From: Belnapia moabensis DSM 16746
Lineage (GTDB): Bacteria; Pseudomonadota; Alphaproteobacteria; Acetobacterales; Acetobacteraceae
Assembly (NCBI RefSeq): GCF_000745835.1
Contig: NZ_JQKB01000022.1
Coordinates: forward strand, 1 to 64,000
Direction of reading: 5' to 3'
DNA: 64,000 bases
Shown piece after piece: positions 27,875-40,537 of this stretch. How positions within the stretch are numbered: position 1 is the stretch's first letter; the number at the start of each line of letters is the position of its first letter. The position numbers were made by a program, and so were the translations under genes. Below the pieces are notes generated by a model. The model was given only the letters and a program-made list of their open reading frames with translations. It was not told where the DNA came from and did no database searches.

Positions 27875-29077
27875 TCAGAGCCCCAGGAAGGCTTTGGCCA
27901 TGATGTTGCGCTGGATCTCGTTCGATCCGCCGTAGATGCTCTGCTTGCGCCAATTGAAGTAGACGCCGGCCAGGCCGAAGGCCCAATCGGGCGCGACATC
28001 AACCTCGTTGCTGCCCTCCTCCTCGTCCGGGTCGCCATCCGCCCAGGCATAGGGACCGGCCGCCTTCATCAGCAGCTCGGAGCACATCTGCTGGATCTCG
28101 GTGCCCTTGATCTTGAGGACCGAAGTGGCCGGATCGGGCTTCTTGTCCTTCCGCTTGGACTCAGTGGCGATGACGCGCATGACGGTCATCTCGAGCGCCT
28201 TCAGCTCGACCTCTATCTCCGTCACCTTGCGGCGGAAATCGGGGTCCTCCATCAGCGGCCGGCCGCCGTCCATGCTCTCCTGGGCGATGACCTTCAGCCG
28301 GCGGATGCGCTCGCGCGAGGCACCGACGCGGGCTTGGCCGAAGCGCTCATTACCGAGCAGGAATTTCGCGCAGTCCCAGCCGCGGTTCTCCTCGCCGACG
28401 AGGTTCTCCGCCGGGATCTTCACGTCGTCGAAGAAGACCTCGTTCACCTCATGCCCGCCCTCTATGGTGATGATCGGGCGGACCGTGATGCCGGGCGTCT
28501 TCATGTCGCAAAGCAGGAAGGAGATGCCCTCCTGCTTCTTCGCGTTCGGGTCGGTGCGAACCAGGAGGAAGATCCAGTCCGCATGCTGGGCAAGCGTCGT
28601 CCAGGTCTTCTGCCCGTTGACGATGTAATGGTCGCCCTCGCGCACCGCCCGCGTCTTGAGCCCGGCGAGATCGGAGCCGGCGCCCGGCTCGGAGAAGCCC
28701 TGGCACCACCAATCATCGAGGTTCAGCATGCGGGGCAGGTACTTTTTCTTCTGCTCCTCGGTGCCGAATTCGATGATGACCGGCCCGCACATGTTGATGT
28801 TGAAGCCGAGCGGCGAGGGTGCCGGCGCCTGCTGCAGCTCCTCGCGGAAGATATAGCGCTGCGCGAGCGTCCAGCCCGGGCCGCCATGCTCCTTTGGCCA
28901 TTCCGGCGCGGCCCAGCCGCGGGCGTTCAGCTTGCGCTGCCAGTCCACCACCTGCTGCTTGGTGGGCGAGCGGCCTGCGACCATGCGTTCGCGCGTCTCG
29001 GCCGGCAGCTCCTTGGCGATGAAATCGCGGACTTCCTGGCGGAAGGCGATTTCCTCATCGGTGAAGCGGAGGTCCAT
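27875..29077 (-). CDS. pimC: pimeloyl-CoA dehydrogenase-type acyl-CoA dehydrogenase, large subunit
   Basis: A 400-aa acyl-CoA dehydrogenase resembling PimC. Family parts: [82 protein letters not shown] and YGGSNEIQRNIMAKAFLGL. The position of the common catalytic Glu (YEGT) is a Gly here (YGGS). An acidic insert (DGDPDEEEGSNEVDV) precedes the last helix and is typical of this two-subunit group as I recall it. The start at MDLRFTDEE was chosen for its AGGAGAG ribosome binding site 6 nt upstream; the longer reading frame adds a charged stretch without a better site. Confidence 0.78.
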   Translation of the reverse strand: MDLRFTDEEIAFRQEVRDFIAKELPAETRERMVAGRSPTKQQVVDWQRKLNARGWAAPEWPKEHGGPGWTLAQRYIFREELQQAPAPSPLGFNINMCGPVIIEFGTEEQKKKYLPRMLNLDDWWCQGFSEPGAGSDLAGLKTRAVREGDHYIVNGQKTWTTLAQHADWIFLLVRTDPNAKKQEGISFLLCDMKTPGITVRPIITIEGGHEVNEVFFDDVKIPAENLVGEENRGWDCAKFLLGNERFGQARVGASRERIRRLKVIAQESMDGGRPLMEDPDFRRKVTEIEVELKALEMTVMRVIATESKRKDKKPDPATSVLKIKGTEIQQMCSELLMKAAGPYAWADGDPDEEEGSNEVDVAPDWAFGLAGVYFNWRKQSIYGGSNEIQRNIMAKAFLGL

Positions 29078-29102
29078 CGGGTCTCTCCTTTTTGTTCTCG
29101 GT

Positions 29103-31178
<2,076 letters not shown>

Positions 31179-31261
31179 GGGGCGTTCCTCGTTCTTGGTC
31201 ATGACTGGCCGCGCATCCTGTTGCCCGGCCCCTCCCCCTGTCAACGGGGACCGATAGCAGG

Positions 31262-31801
31262 CTAACTGCCGATGGCGCCGGCTTGCTGCAACCCGGTATA
31301 GAGCAATGCCACCACCGCCATCACGGCATAAGGGCTGGCTCCCCGCAACAGCGCGATGGTGCAGAGCGCGAGCGTCACCATCTCCAGCCAGCCAGCGCCA
31401 TCTGCCTGAAGCAGCGCATAGACTCCAGCGAAGATGAGCCCGACCGCGACCGGCGCCAGCCCACGCTCGATCATCCGGCGCGCCGGGCTGTCCCCCCGCC
31501 TCCGCCACCAGTGCCCGACCGCCAGCAGCAGGCAGGAGGACGGCACATAGAGGCCGAGCGCCCCCGCCAGCGCGCCGAGGAATCCAGCCGCCTGCCAGCC
31601 CACCAGGGCGCAGATCAGCGAGCCCGGCCCCGGCGCCGCCCGCGAGATGGCGAAGAGGTCGGTGAACTGCCCGGCCGACATCCAGCCATGCACATCGACG
31701 GCCTGGCGCTGCATCTCCGCGAAGATGGATGGCCCACCGCCGAGCGAGACCAGCGAGAGCGGCGCGAAGACCAGCAGCAGCGCAACCAGCCGCTCAGCCA
31801 C
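31262..31801 (-). CDS. chrA: chromate transporter, second half (short CHR domain)
   Basis: A 179-aa membrane protein of the chromate ion transporter (CHR) family. The markers are SLVSLGGGPSIFAEMQRQAVD, the loop MSAGQFTDLFAISRAAPGPGSL and several hydrophobic helices. Full-length ChrA proteins carry two such domains; here they are separate genes, as in the short-chain CHR pairs. It starts inside the end of the first half (8-nt overlap), so both should be made in equal amounts. Chromate or sulfate export is the family expectation; the real substrate here is not shown. Confidence 0.85.
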   Translation of the reverse strand: MAERLVALLLVFAPLSLVSLGGGPSIFAEMQRQAVDVHGWMSAGQFTDLFAISRAAPGPGSLICALVGWQAAGFLGALAGALGLYVPSSCLLLAVGHWWRRRGDSPARRMIERGLAPVAVGLIFAGVYALLQADGAGWLEMVTLALCTIALLRGASPYAVMAVVALLYTGLQQAGAIGS

Positions 31802-32351
31802 GCGCGCGTCCCCCTGCCCAGGCGAGGGCGATGCTGGCCGGAATCAGCACTGCCACCACCGGGATCATCGGCCAGCGCAGCAAGCCTATGGTGATGAAGG
31901 TCACCGCCACCACTACCCAGGACGAAAGGTCCCGAATCCGCCGCGCAGTCCGGAGCCCCGTCGCCAGCGAATTCGCCAACCCCGCCGCCGCCACGCCCCC
32001 AAGCACCACGGCGAAGCCAGCAACCCCGGTTCCCCAGCTATAGAGCAACGCGAGGCCAAGGATGACGACGAATGGCGGCCCGAGGATGCCGATAAAGGCC
32101 ATCGCCGCCCCCGGCACGCCACGCAATTGCTGGCCGATATAGAGAGCGAGGTTCACGCTGTTCGGTCCCGGCAGGACCTGGCCCAGGGCGACGCCGGCAA
32201 GGAAGCCCTCTTCACTCATCCAACGCCGCCGTTCGACGATCTCGCGGTGCATCCAGCCGGCGAGACCGCCACCGAAGCTCGCCAGGCCCATGGCGGTGAA
32301 GACGCGCAGGATGTCGGGCAGACTGGCCTGCGGCGGATCCGGTTCAGGCAC
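31794..32351 (-). CDS. chrA: chromate transporter, first half (short CHR domain)
   Basis: A 185-aa membrane protein, partner of the preceding CHR gene. The core motif is TAMGLASFGGGLAGWMHREIVERRRWM, followed by GVALGQVLPGPNSVNLALYIGQQLRG, the best conserved part of ChrA. The reading frame is open further upstream, but that stretch is proline/arginine-rich and not membrane-like. The GTG at 32351 follows GGGGGA at a suitable distance and was chosen; the adjacent GTG at 32354 is equally in frame. The two halves would assemble as an antiparallel pair in the inner membrane. Confidence 0.82.
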   Translation of the reverse strand: MPEPDPPQASLPDILRVFTAMGLASFGGGLAGWMHREIVERRRWMSEEGFLAGVALGQVLPGPNSVNLALYIGQQLRGVPGAAMAFIGILGPPFVVILGLALLYSWGTGVAGFAVVLGGVAAAGLANSLATGLRTARRIRDLSSWVVVAVTFITIGLLRWPMIPVVAVLIPASIALAWAGGRARG

Positions 32352-32354
32352 CAC

Positions 32355-32726
32355 ATCCCCCGATGGTTGCGCCAGGCAGTGTTCCGCCCTTCGCCGCCGC
32401 TGTCGAGGCCGCTGCCTTTCCCGGCGCCCGCTGGGTCGCCAGCGCGCCGGGCACAAGCCAACGGCCGCGCCTGGGCCATCCGCCTGCCCTCGCCTCTGAT
32501 GAAGGGGCCGAATCATCCAAGATCGAAGCAAGCGAAGGTCGCACGAAGTGCCGAGCCGCAGAACGGCGCCGCAGGAGAACGGGGATGAACGGAGCAGGCC
32601 AGCACACGGAACAGCGCGGCCAGACGCGATGCGACCCGGGCCGTAGCCGGCCTGGCCCTTGTCCTGCCGGCTTCACCCCTGGCACAGAACAGCCGGCAAT
32701 CTCCCTACATTGAAAGAAATGCGACG
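32355..32726. other. 372-bp intergenic region, no convincing gene
   Basis: This gap lies between divergent genes (split chromate transporter and haloperoxidase-like hydrolase), so it must contain both promoters. One plus-strand reading frame (32363-32713) crosses it, but its Pro/Arg/Ala-rich product has no recognisable domain and no good ribosome binding site, so it was not called. No strong promoter boxes, repeats or hairpins stood out. Confidence 0.6.
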
Positions 32727-33560
32727 ATGAGCCAGGACACCATCACCACCCAGGACGGCACCCGGATTTTCTACAAGGACTGGGGATCAGGCCAGCCCAT
32801 CGTCTTCCACCACGGCTGGCCGCTCAGCAGCGACGACTGGGACGCCCAGATGCTGTTCTTCCTGTCCAAGGGCTTCCGCGTCATCGCCCATGACCGCCGC
32901 GGCCATGGCCGGTCCAGCCAGACGGACAAGGGCCACGAGATGGACACCTACGCCGCGGATGTTGCGGCGCTCGCCGCGCATCTCGATTTGAAGGGCGCCA
33001 TCCATGTCGGCCATTCCACTGGCGGAGGCGAGGTTGCCCGCTATGTCGCCCGCCACGGCGGCAACGGCCGCGTGGCGAAGGCCGTGCTGATCGGCGCCGT
33101 GCCGCCGATCATGCTGAAGACGGCGGCCAATCCCGGCGGCCTGCCGATCGAGGTCTTCGACGGCTTTCGAAGGGCCCTCGCCGCCAACCGCGCACAGTTC
33201 TTTCGCGACGTGCCGTCCGGCCCCTTCTACGGCTTCAACCGGCCGGGCGTGGAAACCATCCCGGGCGTGGTCAACAATTGGTGGCGCCAGGGCATGATGG
33301 GCGGCGCCAAGGCCCATTACGACTGCATCAAGGCCTTCTCCGAGACGGACTTCACGGAGGACCTGCGGCGCATCCAGGTGCCGACGCTGGTGATGCACGG
33401 CGAGGACGATCAGATCGTGCCCATCGCGGATTCGGCCCCGCTCTCTGCCAAATTGCTGCCGCATGCCACGCTGAAGACCTATCCCGGCCTCCCGCATGGC
33501 ATGGCCACCACGCACGCCGATGTGATTAACGCCGACCTGCTCGCCTTCATCACGGGCTGA
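32727..33560 (+). CDS. alpha/beta hydrolase, cofactor-free haloperoxidase/perhydrolase type
   Basis: A 277-aa alpha/beta hydrolase. It opens [37 protein letters not shown], typical of non-haem chloroperoxidases. The nucleophile elbow is GHSTGGGE (Ser97), the acid lies in [11 protein letters not shown], and the catalytic His is in [10 protein letters not shown] near the C-terminus. The length matches the family (about 275 aa). Such enzymes form peracids from acids and hydrogen peroxide and often act as esterases; the natural substrate is unknown. No signal peptide, so cytoplasmic. It stands alone, with only a weak purine-rich site before its ATG. Confidence 0.87.
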   Translation: MSQDTITTQDGTRIFYKDWGSGQPIVFHHGWPLSSDDWDAQMLFFLSKGFRVIAHDRRGHGRSSQTDKGHEMDTYAADVAALAAHLDLKGAIHVGHSTGGGEVARYVARHGGNGRVAKAVLIGAVPPIMLKTAANPGGLPIEVFDGFRRALAANRAQFFRDVPSGPFYGFNRPGVETIPGVVNNWWRQGMMGGAKAHYDCIKAFSETDFTEDLRRIQVPTLVMHGEDDQIVPIADSAPLSAKLLPHATLKTYPGLPHGMATTHADVINADLLAFITG

Positions 33561-33756
33561 GCCTAGCGCATGCTGCGGCCTCCCATGCCGGAAGCCGCAG
33601 CATTGGGCGCAGGCGGGGCGCTGCTGCGGCTGATCCGCCTATTGCCCCAACCGGTCGCCCTCTCATTGCCATGACGGCGCCCCAGTCTCGCCCCGTCCGC
33701 GATGGTTGATGCAGCCTTCCCGGCTGACGCGCGTTGCGAGGGCGGATCGGAGATTG

Positions 33757-34110
33757 ATGAGAATGAGACCGAGGCTTTGGCTGGCGGCCCTGGCGGCACT
33801 TCCACTCGGGGCCTGCGTGCAAGTTGAACCGGCCCCCTATTACGGCGCGCCAGCCTCCAGCACGGCGGCTGGCGCGGTGACCGGCGCGGCGGCGGGTGGC
33901 CTTCTCGGCGCGGTGCTCGGCCAAGGCGGCGGGGCGATCGTAGGCGGGGCCGCGGCGGGTGCGCTGGTCGGCGGGCTCATCGGAAACTCCGCGGATCGAC
34001 GGGGCGAGGCAGCCGCGCAGGGCTATTACGCTCCGCCGCAATACCAGCCGCAGCCCTATGCCGACCCCTATGGCCGGCCCTATGAGGAGCAGGCACCGCG
34101 AGGCTGGTAG
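33757..34110 (+). CDS. glycine-zipper outer-membrane-type lipoprotein
   Basis: A 117-aa small lipoprotein. The start MRMRPRLWLAALAALPLGAC gives a signal peptide ending in the lipobox LGAC, after which the Cys would be lipidated. A glycine-zipper region follows (GAVTGAAAGGLLGAVLG, then GGAIVGGAAAGALVGGLIGN), and the tail is rich in Tyr, Pro and Gln. This pattern is shared with SlyB/Rick17kDa-like and YMGG-type proteins that insert into or bridge to the outer membrane. The start was placed after GGAG at 33749-33752 rather than at the longer frame, which has a charged non-signal N-terminus. Exact role unknown. Confidence 0.75.
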   Translation: MRMRPRLWLAALAALPLGACVQVEPAPYYGAPASSTAAGAVTGAAAGGLLGAVLGQGGGAIVGGAAAGALVGGLIGNSADRRGEAAAQGYYAPPQYQPQPYADPYGRPYEEQAPRGW

Positions 34111-34180
34111 CCGGCACGCTTCCCCCTGGCGCTGCCCATCGGCATGATCCTCGGCAAAACGAGACGCGGGAGGATCGTCC

Positions 34181-35143
34181 ATGCACAGGCGCCAATTGCT
34201 GGCAGCTGCCGCCGCACTGCCCGTCCTAGCCCAGGCGCAGCCGGCATGGCCCAGCCGGCCGATCCGCCTGATCGTCCCCTTCCCGCCCGGCGGCCCGAAC
34301 GACATCATTGCCCGGCTTTACGCCCAGCCGCTCACCGCCACGCTCGGCCAGCCGGTGGTGATCGAGAACAGACCCGGCGCGGGCGGCGTCCTCGGCGTCG
34401 ACGCAGCGGCCAAGGCGCCGCCAGACGGGCATAGCCTGGTGCTGACCAGCAGCGGCGCACTGGTCATCATCCCGCACGTCACCAATACGGTGCCCTACAA
34501 TGTCCCGCAGGACCTGACCCCGGTCAGCATCGTCACCCTGGTGCCGGAGGCGCTTGTGGTCGCTCCGAGCCTTGGCGTGACCGACCTCGCCGGATTGCGG
34601 GCATTGGCGAGGCGGCCCGGCACGCATCTCGCCATCGGCACCGCAGGTGCAGCCGGCATTTCCCATCTCGCTGCCGAGATGTTGCGGCTGAAAAGTGGAA
34701 TGGAGCTTACCGTCGTCCCTTATCGCGGTGCGGCGCCGGCAGTGACGGATTTGCTCGGCGGCCAGATCCAGCTGCTATTCGCCGATTTGCCCGTTGTGCT
34801 GCCGCATCTGCGGAGCGGCGCCCTGCGCGCCCTGATGCTGGCCAGCACCCGCCGCAGCCCTGCCCTCCCCAATCTTCCGACCACAGCCGAGGCCGGCTTG
34901 CCGGAAGTGCTGGCCGACAATTGGTACAGCCTGCTCGGCCCCGCCGGCCTGCCTGTCACCGTCGTGGAGCGGCTCTCCGCCGCGCTGAAGGAGGCGAGCG
35001 AGGTGCCTGCGGTGCGGGACAGCCTCCGCGAACAGGGCGCCACTGCACATTGGACCAGCCCCGAGGCCTTCGCCGCCACCATCGCCGAGGAGTCGGCCCG
35101 TTGGCGGCGCGTCGCCGAGGCCGCGCATATCAGGCTCGACTGA
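34181..35143 (+). CDS. orphan Bug/TctC-family periplasmic solute-binding protein
   Basis: A 320-aa periplasmic binding protein of the tripartite tricarboxylate receptor (Bug) family. The signal peptide is MHRRQLLAAAAALPVLAQAQ; the mature part begins with the family block RPIRLIVPFPPGGPNDIIARL, then VVIENRPGAGGVLGVDAAAK and APPDGHSLVLTSSG. Later YRGAAPAVTDLLGGQIQLLFADLP is also standard. No TctA/TctB membrane genes are nearby, which is usual for the many orphan Bug proteins of these bacteria. The ligand is presumably a carboxylate or similar but cannot be read. GGGAGG precedes the ATG. Confidence 0.9.
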   Translation: MHRRQLLAAAAALPVLAQAQPAWPSRPIRLIVPFPPGGPNDIIARLYAQPLTATLGQPVVIENRPGAGGVLGVDAAAKAPPDGHSLVLTSSGALVIIPHVTNTVPYNVPQDLTPVSIVTLVPEALVVAPSLGVTDLAGLRALARRPGTHLAIGTAGAAGISHLAAEMLRLKSGMELTVVPYRGAAPAVTDLLGGQIQLLFADLPVVLPHLRSGALRALMLASTRRSPALPNLPTTAEAGLPEVLADNWYSLLGPAGLPVTVVERLSAALKEASEVPAVRDSLREQGATAHWTSPEAFAATIAEESARWRRVAEAAHIRLD

Positions 35144-35166
35144 ATCTCGTCCGATCGGAGTTTGCC

Positions 35167-35592
35167 CTAGCCGGGCCGCTTCCCCGACTCACCCGCCACC
35201 GCTCGCGGCTGCACCACTCCACCGAGATCGCCGAGCGCCCGAGCCAGCATCGCCGCCCCCATGGGTGGCACGAATATCTGCGTCATCGCCGCCGCCGCAT
35301 GGCGGAACTGCAGGAGGATGCGGCCATCCTCGGCGACGCTCGCCATGCAGCCAGTGGTGTCGAGCGGCGGCCGATCAGCCGGAACGATGGCGGTGCGCAG
35401 GGCATCGCCCCGCTCGATCCGCTGGCGGTGCGCGTCATCCGCACCGGAGCGCAGATTGAGCAACAGGCGCTCTGCCAAGAGCAAGGGGATTGTGAGGCCG
35501 AGCGGTCCTGCCGCCGTTTCCAGTACGATGCGGACTCCATCCGCATCTGCCACCACCTCGTCCGAGACGCCGATGACTGGGTGGTCGCTCAT
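35167..35592 (-). CDS. hypothetical protein, 141 aa
   Basis: A small soluble protein starting MSDHPVIGVSDEVVADADGV. It has no signal peptide, membrane segment or motif that I recognise. The composition is ordinary for the region, and the reading frame continues upstream only by running through the tRNA-Lys gene, so the internal ATG was used. The C-terminal half (ILLQFRHAAAAMTQIFVPPMGAAM) is hydrophobic in places but not a clear membrane helix. It lies downstream of tRNA-Lys on the same strand and converges with the Bug gene (23-bp gap). Function unknown. Confidence 0.55.
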   Translation of the reverse strand: MSDHPVIGVSDEVVADADGVRIVLETAAGPLGLTIPLLLAERLLLNLRSGADDAHRQRIERGDALRTAIVPADRPPLDTTGCMASVAEDGRILLQFRHAAAAMTQIFVPPMGAAMLARALGDLGGVVQPRAVAGESGKRPG

Positions 35593-35702
35593 TGTGATGT
35601 TCCGGACTTGCAAATTATTGGCCAAGCAGGATGCGCTTCGGCTCCCGCTTCGATCCAGTCTTAAAGTTGTGTGAACGGCCCGGGTTTCACAGGCCACGTC
35701 AA

Positions 35703-35778
35703 TGGTGAGCCGGGTGGGATTCGAACCCACGGCCACGAGATTAAAAGTCCCGTGCTCTACCAGCTGAGCTACCGGCTC
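35703..35778 (-). tRNA. tRNA-Lys(TTT)
   Basis: The minus strand folds as a 76-nt tRNA with the CCA end encoded. The acceptor stem GAGCCGG pairs with CCGGCTC followed by A-CCA. The D arm is GCTC-AGCTGGTA-GAGC, and the anticodon stem CGGGA/TCTCG holds the loop CTTTTAA, giving anticodon TTT. The T arm is GTGGG-TTCGAAT-CCCAC. It reads AAA and AAG codons. Confidence 0.96.
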
Positions 35779-35781
35779 ACA

Positions 35782-35806
35782 GGCGCCCATCAATGAGACG
35801 GGCGCC
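35782..35806. repeat. Inverted repeat between the cyclophilin and tRNA-Lys genes
   Basis: GGCGCCC (35782-35788) and GGGCGCC (35800-35806) form a 7-bp stem with an 11-nt loop directly upstream of tRNA-Lys on the minus strand. It could end or weaken transcription from the cyclophilin genes or mark a processing site. No T-run follows, so its role is uncertain. Confidence 0.4.
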
Positions 35807-35839
35807 CCCAAAACCCCGAGGACGCCCGCCTGTCAAGTC

Positions 35840-36433
35840 TCAAGCGGCAGCGGGGGCATCTGCGGCGATGCTCGCCTTGATCAGCTTGTCCGGCCCCTGG
35901 ACCATGCCGTTGCCGCCGGAGCCACGCTTGATCTTGTCCACCGCCTCCATGCCAGAGACGACGCGGCCCCAAATCGTGTACTGACCGTCGAGGCTCGGCG
36001 CCGGCCCGAACATGATGAAGAACTGGCTGTTCGCGCTGTCCGGGTTGCTGGTCCGCGCCATGCCGCAGGTGCCGCGCACGAAGCGCGCCTTGGCCGGCGG
36101 CGAGAATTCGGCCGGCAGGTCCGCATGGCCAGCATCCCGCGCGCCACCCGTGCCGGTGCCGGTCGGGTCGCCGCCCTGAGCCATGAAGCCCTCGATGACG
36201 CGATGGAAGGGCGTGCCGTCATAGAAGCCGGCGCGCACCAGCGTCTTGATCCGCTCCACATGCTGCGGCGCCAGGTCGGGCCGCAGCTCGATCGTCACCT
36301 TGCCGTCCTTCAGCTCGAGGATCAGCGTGTTCTCCAGCGCCGGATCGGGCGTGGCGGCGGCGGGGGCCGCGGCGGCCTCGCCGATCGGGGGTTCGCCGGG
36401 GATCTGGGCGGGGCTGCCGGCTTCGTCGCTCAT
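35840..36433 (-). CDS. cytoplasmic cyclophilin-type peptidyl-prolyl isomerase
   Basis: A 197-aa cyclophilin that catalyses cis-trans isomerisation of proline peptide bonds. After a 35-residue Ala/Pro-rich N-terminal segment without a signal peptide, the domain begins LILELKDGKVTIELRPDLAPQHVERI. Active-site parts are FYDGTPFHRVIEGFMAQGGDPTGTGTG (catalytic Arg in FHRV) and RGTCGMARTSNPDSANSQFFI. It is one of two adjacent cyclophilins: this copy lacks an export signal, the other has one. The gap to the upstream copy is 23 bp, so both likely lie in one transcript with coaD and gyrA. Confidence 0.92.
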   Translation of the reverse strand: MSDEAGSPAQIPGEPPIGEAAAAPAAATPDPALENTLILELKDGKVTIELRPDLAPQHVERIKTLVRAGFYDGTPFHRVIEGFMAQGGDPTGTGTGGARDAGHADLPAEFSPPAKARFVRGTCGMARTSNPDSANSQFFIMFGPAPSLDGQYTIWGRVVSGMEAVDKIKRGSGGNGMVQGPDKLIKASIAADAPAAA

Positions 36434-36456
36434 GGCTCTACTCCTCGAAAACTGTG

Positions 36457-37002
36457 TCAGGCGGTGACGATGCGAGCGCGGATCAGCTTGTCCGGGTTCT
36501 GCACGATCCCGTTGCCGCCGCTGCCCCGCTTGATCTTGTCGACCGCATCCATCCCGGCGACCACCTTGCCCCAGATCGTGTACTGGTTGTCGAGGCTCGG
36601 CGCCGGGGCGAACATGATGAAGAACTGGCTGTTCGCGCTGTTCGGGCTGCTGCTGCGCGCCATGCCGCAGGTGCCGCGCAGGAAGCGGTACTTGTTGGTG
36701 AACTCGGCCGGCAGGTCGGGCAGGTCCCGCGCCCCGCCCGTGCCGGTGCCGGTCGGGTCGCCGCCCTGAGCCATGAAACCCTCGATCACCCGATGGAAGG
36801 GCGTGCCGTCGTAGAAGCCGCGGCGGACCAGCAGCTTGACCCGCTCGACATGCTTCGACGCTACATCAGGCAGGAACTGGATGGTGACATTGCCGTCCTT
36901 CAGCTCAAGCTGCAGCCGCTCCTCGGCTTGCGCCAGGGCGGGGGCTGCGAGGCTGCTGGTCGTGGCGAGGGCAGCAAACCCGGCCAGGTCGCGTCGGCGC
37001 AT
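36457..37002 (-). CDS. exported cyclophilin-type peptidyl-prolyl isomerase
   Basis: A 181-aa cyclophilin with an N-terminal export signal MRRRDLAGFAALATTSSLAA ending APALAQA, which looks like a Tat or Sec leader, so it works in the periplasm. The domain shows FYDGTPFHRVIEGFMAQGGDPTGTGTG and RGTCGMARSSSPNSANSQFFIMFAPAPSLDNQYTIWG in consecutive blocks. It is very close in sequence to the cytoplasmic copy next door, including a 41-nt identical DNA stretch, which points to tandem duplication with later sequence exchange. It begins 29 nt after coaD. Confidence 0.92.
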   Translation of the reverse strand: MRRRDLAGFAALATTSSLAAPALAQAEERLQLELKDGNVTIQFLPDVASKHVERVKLLVRRGFYDGTPFHRVIEGFMAQGGDPTGTGTGGARDLPDLPAEFTNKYRFLRGTCGMARSSSPNSANSQFFIMFAPAPSLDNQYTIWGKVVAGMDAVDKIKRGSGGNGIVQNPDKLIRARIVTA

Positions 37003-37031
37003 TCTTTTCTCCCCAATGAAGCCAGTCGGGC

Positions 37032-37536
37032 TCAGCCGGCCTGAAATTCCTGGATCCGGACCAGGGTCCGTTCCAGCACCCGCGGCGGCACGAAGCTGCT
37101 GATGTCGCCCCCGAGCCGCGCGATCTCCTTGACCAAACGCGAGGCGATGAATTGGTTCGTCTCGCTGGCCAGAAGGAATACCGTCTCAATCCCGTCATCC
37201 AGGCGACGGTTCATACCCGCCATCTGGTACTCGTAGTCGAAATCCGTGACCGAGCGAAGGCCGCGGAGGATCATTCCCGCACCGACCTTCCGCGCGACCT
37301 CGACCACGAGCCCCTCGAAGGGCAGCACCTCGATCCGCGCGCCACTGCGCTCGGCAATGGGCATGGCCTCGGCCCGCACCAGCTCCACTCGCTGCTCGAG
37401 CGTGAAGAGCGGGCCCTTGCCGGTATTGATGGCCACGCCGATCACCAGCCGGTCGAGCAACCGCGCCGCCCGGCCGATGACATCGAGATGCCCGTTGGTC
37501 ACCGGATCGAAGGTGCCGGCATAGAGCCCGACGCGC

Positions 37537-37544
<8 letters not shown>
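37032..37544 (-). CDS. coaD: phosphopantetheine adenylyltransferase
   Basis: CoaD transfers AMP from ATP to 4'-phosphopantetheine to give dephospho-CoA, the fourth step of CoA synthesis. The 170-aa protein has the nucleotidyltransferase motif [19 protein letters not shown] (TxxxH type), then [25 protein letters not shown] and ETVFLLAS at the C-terminal half, all conserved in bacterial CoaD. The start [13 protein letters not shown] lies 8 nt inside the end of gyrA; the longer frame adds arginine-rich residues from inside gyrA and was rejected. It is co-transcribed with gyrA and the cyclophilins. Confidence 0.95.
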
Positions 37545-40344
<2,800 letters not shown>

Positions 40345-40437
40345 GCGTCTCGGTTTCCTTGGGGCTCGGCCGGCCCTGCCGGAACGGCAATGACCGGACG
40401 CCCGGCGGGCCTCGGCCCGCGGGTTATGTCGGCCCTA

Positions 40438-40466
40438 TATATAGGCATTAGCGGGCTATTCGCCAA
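40438..40466 (-). promoter_or_regulatory. Candidate gyrA promoter
   Basis: On the minus strand TTGGCG (40461-40466) and TATATA (40438-40443) are spaced by exactly 17 nt, about 94-122 nt upstream of the gyrA start. The -10 box lies inside a 12-bp AT-rich palindrome CCTATATATAGG (40434-40445), the most AT-rich spot around. Confidence 0.58.
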
Positions 40467-40480
40467 ATCCCCGGCCCGAT

Positions 40481-40509
40481 TTGACACCTCTCATAGCTGA
40501 CGGAACACT
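40481..40509 (+). promoter_or_regulatory. Candidate promoter of the dimethylformamidase-like gene
   Basis: A consensus -35 box TTGACA (40481-40486) is followed after 17 nt by AACACT, a weak -10. A transcript would start near 40516, just before the GGAGG site (40527-40531) and the TTG start at 40538. This argues against translation starting at the upstream TTG, which is part of the -35 box itself. Confidence 0.5.
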
Positions 40510-40537
40510 TGCGGTCTCATTGCGCCGGAGGCCGTCC

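Noticed and set aside
32363-32713. 116-codon frame in the chrA-haloperoxidase gap
   Set aside because: Low-complexity Pro/Ala/Arg product, no family resemblance, no clear ribosome binding site.
35167-35811. 214-codon version of the hypothetical protein
   Set aside because: The extra N-terminal part would be translated from the tRNA-Lys gene; the internal ATG at 35592 is used instead.
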